NCBI GenBank assembly: GCA_016199105.1
Contig: JACQHI010000426.1
Location: 1-12,700, forward strand
DNA: 12,700 nucleotides
Reading direction: 5' to 3'
Source: Lentisphaerota bacterium
GTDB lineage: Bacteria > Verrucomicrobiota > Kiritimatiellia > JAAZAB01
Part shown: positions 6,802 through 12,700 of the stretch, piece after piece
How the letters are laid out: each line of letters starts with the position of its first letter
Numbering within the stretch: the stretch's first letter is position 1
Notes under the pieces: generated by a model
Seen by the model: the letters and a program-made list of their open reading frames with translations, nothing else
What the model was told of the DNA's origin: nothing
The model's database searches: none
Program-made: the position numbers and the translations under genes

Positions 6802-7720
6802 TAAATACATTTTTGGCCCTGTCCCGTCGCGGCGATTCGGGTTGTCGCTGGGCGTCGATCTTCTGCCGCCCAAGACCTGCACGATGAATTGCCTTTTTTG
6901 TCAGCTTGGACAGACCCCCACCCAGACGCTGGAACGGAAAGACTATGTGCCGATGGACGCGGTTTTGGCGGAGCTGAACGCGTGGTTCGAGCAGGGGGGC
7001 AAGGCGGATTATGTCACTCTGGCCGGCTCCGGCGAACCGACACTGCATCTGCGGTTCGGGGACGTGTTAAAGGCCGTCCGGGCGCGGGGCGGGACACGCT
7101 CCGCCTTGTTGACCAACAGTTCCTTGCTGTATTTGCCGGAAGTGCGCGGCGCGGCCTGCCTGGCCGACGTGGGCAAGGTGTCGCTCTCCGCCTGGGATGA
7201 CGCCTCGTTCCAGGCGGTCAACCGTCCGCCTCCCGGCCTGACCTTCCGGCGGCTTATCGAGGGCTTGACGGCATACCGGACGATGTTTTCCGGGAAATTA
7301 TGGCTGGAAATTTTTCTGGTGCCGGGCCTGAATACGGAGCCGGGGCAGGTCAAGCACATCGCCGACTGGGCGAAGCGCATCCAGCCCGATCGCATCCATT
7401 TCAACACCGCGGTGCGGCCTGCCGCCGACAAGCGGGTTGCCGCGCTCCCGCCCGAACAGATGAAACATCTGGCCGCGTTGTTCGATCCCCCGGCGGAGAT
7501 CATCGCCGACTTTGGCGGCTCGGCAGCGGAGAAGAAGGAGCTGACCGAAGAGGCCGTTCTGGCCATTCTGCGCCGTCATCCCTGCACGGAGCGGGATTTG
7601 GTGTTGGTGTCCGGCGCGGAGCCCGCGCCCCTCCGGGCGCTCCTGGCCAAGCTCGAGGCGGCCGGAAGCATCCGCCGCGAGACCCGCCAGGGCGCGGCGT
7701 ATTATTCGAGCAACCGCTGA
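6785..7720 (+). CDS. Radical SAM protein, COG0731-like
   Basis: The 311-residue product opens with KYIFGPVPSRRFGLSLGVD (7-25) and a CxxxCxxC cluster (Cys32, Cys36, Cys39), which together mark the bacterial radical SAM group related to the archaeal wyosine-synthesis enzyme TYW1 (COG0731). The cluster should bind a 4Fe-4S centre that cleaves S-adenosylmethionine. GSGEPTL (81-87) is the SAM-contacting strand, and KVSLSAWD (131-138) lies on the barrel. Residues from about 250 to the end look like an appended winged-helix domain (LTEEAVLAILRRHPCTERDL and LLAKLEAAGSIRR), outside the radical SAM core. The substrate is unknown in bacteria; tRNA modification is only a family-based guess. The ATG overlaps the end of the FmdB-type gene by 17 bases and has no obvious ribosome-binding site of its own. 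Confidence 0.88.
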   Translation: MSGNINKYIFGPVPSRRFGLSLGVDLLPPKTCTMNCLFCQLGQTPTQTLERKDYVPMDAVLAELNAWFEQGGKADYVTLAGSGEPTLHLRFGDVLKAVRARGGTRSALLTNSSLLYLPEVRGAACLADVGKVSLSAWDDASFQAVNRPPPGLTFRRLIEGLTAYRTMFSGKLWLEIFLVPGLNTEPGQVKHIADWAKRIQPDRIHFNTAVRPAADKRVAALPPEQMKHLAALFDPPAEIIADFGGSAAEKKELTEEAVLAILRRHPCTERDLVLVSGAEPAPLRALLAKLEAAGSIRRETRQGAAYYSSNR

Positions 7721-7728
7721 AAGAAGGC

Positions 7729-7755
7729 ATGCGCACACTTTGTAAAGTGTGCACA
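7729..7755. repeat. Palindromic repeat, copy 1
   Basis: GCACACTTTGTAAAGTGTGC (7733-7752) has perfect 9-bp arms around a GT centre. The 27 bases at 7729-7755 match 24 of 27 bases at 12647-12673. It lies 9 bases after the radical SAM stop and may act as a transcript end, but no T-run follows. Its recurrence next to a broken gene at the right end of the window argues for a dispersed repeat rather than a gene-specific terminator. Confidence 0.8.
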
Positions 7756-7873
7756 GGGCGGCGCCGTCTGTTTTTCCGTCAACCATTAAGCCGACGCGCA
7801 GTGTCAGCGTAATGGGCGAATTTTGGGCCGGCCATAGTGTGGATAGCCCTGCTGCCATCAGCGCTTGATTGTT

Positions 7874-7880
7874 TAGGAGG
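7874..7880 (+). promoter_or_regulatory. Ribosome-binding site of the large ORF
   Basis: TAGGAGG lies 7 bases before the GTG at 7888 and decides that start. The rest of the spacer 7721-7887 holds the palindrome at 7729-7755 and short GC palindromes (CGGCGCCG near 7760, GGCCGGCC near 7828). I see no convincing promoter in it. Confidence 0.7.
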
Positions 7881-7887
7881 CGTTTGA

Positions 7888-10800
7888 GTGAGCATCTGGA
7901 TTGTTAAGCAATCCCAAATAATCGCACGGCGGGTGATGGAAGTCGGGTCGCCGACGATTGGGATGGCCATTGCTGCTGTTTGCGCTTTCCATGTAATTTC
8001 AACAACAGACGCCTGGGGACAAAAAGAGAATTCCACGCCGCTTTCTTTTGAGGCGATCCTACAAGGTTTGAATTCCAAACAGGGCGAGGAGTTGAAAGAA
8101 TTCATCGTCCATTTGGATTATGCATACGATAAGTCCTTGCTGACCGATAGCGAAAACGATCGTATCATCGAACGTTTGCTCGCCATCCAAAATACCGATC
8201 CGTATCGGGAAATTCTTGCCGTCAAGAGAGGGAGAGTGACAACGTTTCCGAATCGCGATGTCGCCCGGCCATGCGTTTTTCGATTCCAATGGCAGAACAC
8301 CGTCAATCGTCTGCGCCGACTCCCGCTGGAACAGCGGGTTGCCGGAATCATGGAAGATATCGCGCATCCCCCAACAAATTTTGCTTACGGAACAACTGCG
8401 TGTTATTCGAAAGAGCTTGCGGCGGCGGGGAGCAATGCGGTTCCGTTTATTCTGCGGTTTAAACCGAAAGAACCTTACGCGCGTAGGGCCATCATCAACG
8501 CGCTGGCCGCCATCGGCGATCCCCGAGCCGCGGATTACATCATCGAAGTTTTGAAAATTCAAGATGATGCCTTCCGATCAGAGAGGCCGATTGCGGCCAG
8601 TTCCCTGGCGCAGTTCGACGGAAAGAAAGTGATCCAGGCGCTTATTGAGGCGCTGAAGGACGAAACCTGCGAAGCGCTTGATCGCGGCCGCAGTGCGCAA
8701 CAGCATTCGATGCCTCATATTTCACGCGTGGGGCGGTATTACTCCGTTCAGCATGCCGCTTCGCAGTCGCTGACGCGCCTCACGGGAAACGACTGGGGGT
8801 TGCTTTTTAACGAGGATTATCGCACCTGGTCGGCCTGGGCGAAGTTCTCGCATCGTGGCCGATTTAAGCCGGCGGAGGTGCGTCGTTCGACGGAAGAGAC
8901 CGCGATGCTGATCGAAAAAATGTTTCATCGTTACATGTCGGCTCGTCCCAACCCCTGGCAATCCCAGAATGACATGGATACGGATGAAGCCCTTTGCGGT
9001 CTTGCGGAGGACCTGAAGCAGTTCGGTGAAACGGTTGTGTCCTTGCTCGTTACCGAGTGCGGCACAAGGATCGGCGAGTCGCCCGAGTGGACGGATGTTT
9101 TGGCCCCATGGACCTGCCGTCTGTTGCTGCAGCTTCAACAGCCCGACGCTCACCGAGCGGCTTCGGAATTGGCTAGAAAGCACCATGTCAGCCGTTCTCA
9201 TTTTACGGCGCCCCAGAACCATCAAAGGGTGTCTCCGATGTGGGTGTCTTCGGATGGCGAACGCAATGTGCGGTATTTCGTCGAAGATACGAGCGATTGG
9301 CTGGCGTTGAATACAAATGCGGATATCACTTGGATTGACCGGTGTGTCCTCCTTCAGGACATCGCCTTTTTGGAAAGAGCGTCCGGGCACCGCGACCTGC
9401 ATCGAGCGGTTTGGGCGGAGGCCTTGGAGAGATTGACGCCAGGAAAGCAGTTTGCCATCGCCGATATCCCGTCCGAATTGCTTCACAAGCATGCCGATCT
9501 GTGGAAGGCGGTGGCGCTGATGGACGCCTTCGGCGGCCGCAAAGGGTGGGATGCAGGACTCGCGGAACGCGGCGCCGTGAATTTCGGCGGCCGGTTGCCC
9601 GCGTGGCGCGCCCTGTTGGCGGATACGAATCTCACGGCGGCGTCGAAAGACGTGCGGCTCTGGAGGGAGTTGAGTGGGGACTTTCGCGACGAATTGCTTG
9701 ACACCGTGGTGGTGTCGCTCCTGCTTGACTCCGAATATGATCGCGCCCGTCCGAATGTGATGGAGGTCCTCAATGTCTTGCTGGAAAAAGGGAAGTATCA
9801 CCGAAGCGTGGTCCGTTGGTTTTCGTTGTCCCCTCATGTGTCGAGCGGATCGCCGGAAGCCCGTACTGTGTTGCGCTATTTTCAAAAGGAATTCAAATAC
9901 CATCGTTCCGACGAACCCCTCAAGGATGCCCTGTTGCGTTTGGTCGCCCTCAAGGGGAGGAGTGCGGATGAGGCTTTTGTTGAGCAACTGGAGGAGGGTG
10001 CTGTTCCAACGTATTTCTTTAGGACATCGGAACAAGTCAGCGACGATCTTCTGTATGCGAGGGCCGAGGCCGTTCGCTTTCAATTGGCGTATCGCCGGAT
10101 ACAAGGGGACGATCGGAAGATTGAATATTTACTGACGAACCAGCTGGGCCACCGCGATTATGTCCGGTATTTTGCGCCCGCGCTTGACCTTGCATCCCAT
10201 CATTATCCGGAGGAGATCATGTGGCAGGTTCTGAACGACATGGAGGCGGATGCCTTTCCGCGATCCGCCGACAGGGTTTTGCGGGAGATGGCGCGCGGTG
10301 TCAGGAAAAATCACCCCAAATACGCGTTGATTTGCCGCCGATTGAGCGACTTGGCCAGCCAATCAAACAGTGAGAGTCATCAGGGAATTTATTTCGATAT
10401 TATGCAATATTTCGAGGATTATTCCGACATGCTGCCCGCCATGCTGGGGCTGCTGGGTAAACTAGGGGAAACGAGGGCGGCCAATATTCTTCTGCATACA
10501 TGGCGATTGGAAGAACGTTTGGAAAAATGCATGAAGGAGACGGACAACGCGTCTTATCGCCGGCAATTGGCCGGTCTTCTAAAGAAAATCGCAGAACGAA
10601 AGAAAGAGGAGCACCCCTGGAAGGTTCAGGTGAAAAAAGAACCCGTGCCGACGGTTAAGCGGTGGCTCTTCCCGAAAAGAATTCGTGACCGGCAGCGGAT
10701 GCCGGATGCGCTGGCGGTATGGGAAAAGCTTTACGGGTGGGATAATCCCGCTGCGGGGAAGGCGGTCGCGAAGGCCCAACCGCCGATCAAGAAGATCGCG

Positions 10801-12372
10801 GAGCATGAATATCAGTGGCGGCAGGGTTTGGATGGCCGGCGCTGCCCGCTGCTGGAAATATTTCATTGGAATCGAACGTCGAAGCCTGTTCGATTGAGCA
10901 AGGTTCAGTTCAATGGGCAGGATATTATTGCCGGGTCGAATGGCGTGGCTTGGGCTCGATTCTATCCCTCGTCGGAATGTCTGGCGGGGCGATCAGTGGC
11001 CTTTCAGATGTCGCTGTCCGATATGCCATCGTCCAATCTCATTGTCGCTTTTTTCGGCGACGATGGAGTGAGCCATCCTGTGACGATAACGCCGCTTAAT
11101 CGCAATTCGTCGGATCGTCCGAATCCACGGATTACGGATTTTTCCGTTGCAACAGACGGCCGATATGCCTTTATTGCATGGTTGGGCGCGAAAGAGGCAA
11201 CGGTTAAAACAGCGCATGTCAATGGTGTCGAGGTCACGCATCGAATGCGCCAACTGGCGCGTCCTGGCGGGCATGAACCGATGCGTAATTCCCCGAAACC
11301 GGAAGCCGGCGAACCGGGTTGGGTGCGAGTGTGTTTTGATGAGCAGGTCAAGCAGGGCGACGTTGTTCATGTCCGGCTGGGGTTGAGCAATGGCGATGTC
11401 GTTCAGCACGTTCAGCGAGCGATGCTGGGGGTATCCTTGGATTCGTTTGCCATTGACGAACACCATCCGTCCCGGCGGCTGTTCAACTTCAGCGAGCCGA
11501 GGAAAGTGGAGGAGCTTTTCCTGTGGGCTGGACGCGGGGAAGCATTGGAGCCCGAACGACGGGCCGGCGCTGTGCTGTGTCAGGTGATGGAGTGGCAGGA
11601 ATCCGGAGAAGAGGCGTTGGTGGGGATTTTTATGGATACTATGGCTTCGCCGAGCAAGACATACCCGGTATATGGGCATATGGGGGATTATTTGGATGTC
11701 AGTATTCCGCGTGAAGAACAAAATCTGATTCGCATGTTGTCGGATATGCATTGGGGGCATGAGTCGGCAAGGCCGAAGCCATGGGGCTGGTTGCTGGAGG
11801 CACCCTTGCGACGGGCACGCGCATTTTTGCCGCAGGAATTCCGTTTGCTGTCCTATTCCGCCTTGGGCCAGGGCGCGCGTGGCATCCACTGCTTCACGCC
11901 ATTTGAAACAAGTACGGTGGAAATCGCGTACACGGAACATCCCGCGTTGAAGGACGAGATTGTCCGGATAAACGGGGAAATCAAGCGGTTGGAGCCTTTG
12001 TTGTCCATCGCGGCGTCGGTTGGGCGTGAAACGACGAATCTGGATGGCCACAACATTTTTCGACATACGTTATGGTGCGGCGATGCGGGAATGATGGTGA
12101 TCGTGGGGAATCTTGACGTATCGGTCTCGAATCCAAAACCCGGGGTTTACGAGTTCCAGGCAACCCCGATAACCCATTTGGAAATGCCGATCCGATTGCC
12201 GAGTTGGCTGACGCCACCGATGAAAGACGGGGTGATGTTGTGGCAGGACTTAGCCACAGGACGGGTGATCCCCGGTGTCTTGGATAACAACGGACGAAGC
12301 AAGGTGCGCCTGCCGGATTTTAATGGGGTCCAAGCACTTTGGCTTTTCAATCTGAATTATCCGTTGAATTGA
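7888..12372 (+). CDS. Large exported HEAT-repeat/glycosidase-like protein
   Basis: I recognise no single known family for this 1494-residue protein. A likely Sec signal sits in an extended N-terminus: hydrophobic residues 22-39 with possible cleavage after AWG (44). Residues about 180-300 look like HEAT repeats (NAVPFILRF, RRAIINALAAIGDPRAADYIIEVL, then HAASQSLTRLTGNDWG followed by a Trp-rich W-x-x-W stretch). The region to about 900 is mostly helical, and 900-975 is a Lys/Arg-rich linker. About 980-1210 appears beta-rich. From about 1212 on it resembles the end of TIM-barrel glycosidases found in planctomycetes and lentisphaerotes: RPKPWGWLLEAP (1297-1308), PQEFRLLSYSALGQGARGI (1315-1333) and LKDEIVRINGEIKRLEPLL (1354-1372). 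I cannot point to a catalytic acid pair, so it may be non-enzymatic. The GTG start is fixed by TAGGAGG (7874-7880). The gene stands alone between two palindrome copies. It reads without a frameshift. Confidence 0.85.
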   Translation: MSIWIVKQSQIIARRVMEVGSPTIGMAIAAVCAFHVISTTDAWGQKENSTPLSFEAILQGLNSKQGEELKEFIVHLDYAYDKSLLTDSENDRIIERLLAIQNTDPYREILAVKRGRVTTFPNRDVARPCVFRFQWQNTVNRLRRLPLEQRVAGIMEDIAHPPTNFAYGTTACYSKELAAAGSNAVPFILRFKPKEPYARRAIINALAAIGDPRAADYIIEVLKIQDDAFRSERPIAASSLAQFDGKKVIQALIEALKDETCEALDRGRSAQQHSMPHISRVGRYYSVQHAASQSLTRLTGNDWGLLFNEDYRTWSAWAKFSHRGRFKPAEVRRSTEETAMLIEKMFHRYMSARPNPWQSQNDMDTDEALCGLAEDLKQFGETVVSLLVTECGTRIGESPEWTDVLAPWTCRLLLQLQQPDAHRAASELARKHHVSRSHFTAPQNHQRVSPMWVSSDGERNVRYFVEDTSDWLALNTNADITWIDRCVLLQDIAFLERASGHRDLHRAVWAEALERLTPGKQFAIADIPSELLHKHADLWKAVALMDAFGGRKGWDAGLAERGAVNFGGRLPAWRALLADTNLTAASKDVRLWRELSGDFRDELLDTVVVSLLLDSEYDRARPNVMEVLNVLLEKGKYHRSVVRWFSLSPHVSSGSPEARTVLRYFQKEFKYHRSDEPLKDALLRLVALKGRSADEAFVEQLEEGAVPTYFFRTSEQVSDDLLYARAEAVRFQLAYRRIQGDDRKIEYLLTNQLGHRDYVRYFAPALDLASHHYPEEIMWQVLNDMEADAFPRSADRVLREMARGVRKNHPKYALICRRLSDLASQSNSESHQGIYFDIMQYFEDYSDMLPAMLGLLGKLGETRAANILLHTWRLEERLEKCMKETDNASYRRQLAGLLKKIAERKKEEHPWKVQVKKEPVPTVKRWLFPKRIRDRQRMPDALAVWEKLYGWDNPAAGKAVAKAQPPIKKIAEHEYQWRQGLDGRRCPLLEIFHWNRTSKPVRLSKVQFNGQDIIAGSNGVAWARFYPSSECLAGRSVAFQMSLSDMPSSNLIVAFFGDDGVSHPVTITPLNRNSSDRPNPRITDFSVATDGRYAFIAWLGAKEATVKTAHVNGVEVTHRMRQLARPGGHEPMRNSPKPEAGEPGWVRVCFDEQVKQGDVVHVRLGLSNGDVVQHVQRAMLGVSLDSFAIDEHHPSRRLFNFSEPRKVEELFLWAGRGEALEPERRAGAVLCQVMEWQESGEEALVGIFMDTMASPSKTYPVYGHMGDYLDVSIPREEQNLIRMLSDMHWGHESARPKPWGWLLEAPLRRARAFLPQEFRLLSYSALGQGARGIHCFTPFETSTVEIAYTEHPALKDEIVRINGEIKRLEPLLSIAASVGRETTNLDGHNIFRHTLWCGDAGMMVIVGNLDVSVSNPKPGVYEFQATPITHLEMPIRLPSWLTPPMKDGVMLWQDLATGRVIPGVLDNNGRSKVRLPDFNGVQALWLFNLNYPLN

Positions 12373-12400
12373 TGTTCGCCTCTTCGTGGACGACCGGGGT

Positions 12401-12497
12401 TCATGTGATCAGCACGGCGGTCAGGTGGTCGGAGGCGTAGTGCGGGTTCAGCATCCCCGTTTCCTCGTCCACCAGTTTCCGGAGATAGTTTTCCAGT
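12401..12497 (-). pseudogene. C-terminal relic of unknown protein
   Basis: On the minus strand a frame from about 12497 to a TGA at 12401-12403 encodes LENYLRKLVDEETGMLNPHY followed by 11 residues ending in LTAVLIT. It reads like genuine protein, with ordinary residue use, but an in-frame TAA lies directly upstream (complement of 12498-12500), followed by more stops. It is therefore the last 31 codons of a lost gene. I do not recognise the family. It abuts the ORF6N relic, so a recombination junction probably falls near 12487-12497. Confidence 0.4.
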
Positions 12498-12519
12498 TAA
12501 CTCTTGCCGAGGCACAACG

Positions 12520-12546
12520 TTCAAGGTCGCAAATTGCGACCTTGAA
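12520..12546. repeat. Perfect 27-bp palindrome inside ORF6N relic
   Basis: Arms TTCAAGGTCGCAA (12520-12532) and TTGCGACCTTGAA (12534-12546) are exact reverse complements around one A. The palindrome falls in codons for the conserved SRSQIATLK stretch, so at least its right arm is ordinary family coding sequence. Confidence 0.8.
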
Positions 12547-12645
12547 GAGAGGCCAGAACATCAAATACTTGCCTTACGCGTTCACCGAGCATGGGGCCAT
12601 CATGGCGGCAACGGTTCTAAACAGCCCGCAGGCCGTTAAGATGAC

Positions 12646-12675
12646 GATGCGCACACTTCATAAAGTGTGCGCATC
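12646..12675. repeat. Palindromic repeat, copy 2
   Basis: Arms GATGCGCACACTT (12646-12658) and AAGTGTGCGCATC (12663-12675) are perfect 13-bp reverse complements around CATA. The inner 27 bases match copy 1 at 7729-7755 with three differences. It begins within a few bases of the point where the ORF6N reading departs from its family, which suggests insertion or recombination at this repeat. Confidence 0.8.
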
Positions 12676-12700
12676 GCCGGAAGACCTGTGGACAGCGGTG

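Larger units (their letters stand above)
12476..12700 (+). pseudogene. ORF6N-domain gene relic, runs off the window
   Basis: The frame reads FPEIVFQLT, then RSQIATLKRGQNIKYLPYAF, then TEHGAIMAATVLNSPQAVKM. This follows the second half of the ORF6N domain, a module of phage and mobile-element regulators related to KilA-N anti-repressors. The usual N-terminal half, ahead of the FPEDFMFQLT motif, is missing, and that motif itself is shortened by a residue or so. After AVKM, where the family continues with a stretch like SVFVVRAFVRLRE, the sequence switches at about 12644 into the palindrome at 12646-12675 and unrelated residues (SPEDLWTAV). The frame stays open to the window edge but is broken relative to the family at both ends. 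No start codon or ribosome-binding site is evident. Confidence 0.65.

Noticed and set aside
7733..7752. Intrinsic terminator after the radical SAM gene
   Set aside because: The hairpin lacks a following T-run and recurs at 12646-12675 in a different context, so I call it a repeat.
8722..10104. 460-codon open frame on the minus strand
   Set aside because: It is antisense to the large exported protein and shows no family motif or ribosome-binding site.
1..12700. CRISPR array, tRNA or rRNA genes
   Set aside because: No regularly spaced direct repeats with unique spacers, and no cloverleaf or rRNA-like stretch, were seen in the gaps between genes.
12676..12700. Start of a phage terminase small-subunit-like sequence (SPEDLWTAV)
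   Set aside because: The resemblance rests on nine residues at the window edge, too little to support a call.

Overview
The window looks like chromosome from a GC-rich bacterium of the PVC group. Kiritimatiellota, or a related verrucomicrobial or lentisphaerotal lineage, is the best guess. This rests on the compact tgt-yajC-secDF(fused)-recJ block, a DUF6485-type Cys-rich protein, a very large exported HEAT/glycosidase-like protein, an ORF6N-domain relic and many dispersed palindromes. The taxonomic call is inference; no marker such as rRNA is present.

Layout: (1) 1-213 is non-coding and holds an 11-bp inverted repeat at 5-43 and a perfect 19-bp palindrome at 129-147. (2) 214-6201 is a tightly packed plus-strand operon: a DUF6485-type protein, tgt (queuine/preQ1 tRNA-ribosyltransferase), yajC, fused secDF, and recJ from a TTG start. 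Stop/start overlaps join tgt/yajC and secDF/recJ. (3) 6202-6549 is a repeat-derived spacer with nested hairpins, two opposed arrays of a degenerate GA-rich octamer and a 14-bp palindrome; a doubtful 46-codon reading frame with a good ribosome-binding site lies inside it. (4) 6550-7720 is a two-gene unit: an FmdB-type zinc-ribbon protein overlapping a COG0731-like radical SAM protein. (5) 7721-7887 is a spacer with a 20-bp palindrome. (6) 7888-12372 encodes one 1494-residue, probably exported protein with HEAT-like repeats and a C-terminal part resembling the end of a TIM-barrel glycosidase. (7) 12373-12700 is a gene graveyard: a short minus-strand C-terminal relic, an ORF6N (phage/anti-repressor type) relic broken at both ends, and a second copy of the palindrome seen at 7729-7755.

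How it fits together: YajC and SecDF are the accessory part of the Sec translocase, and are linked here as in many bacteria with tRNA modification (Tgt) and single-strand exonuclease (RecJ) functions. The large protein is a likely Sec client. The part most worth a second look is everything from 7721 onward: an uncharacterised giant exported protein of visibly lower G+C in places, bracketed by two near-identical copies of a palindromic repeat, with one copy sitting exactly where an ORF6N gene is broken. The spacers at 1-213 and 6202-6549 are also unusually rich in dyad symmetry.
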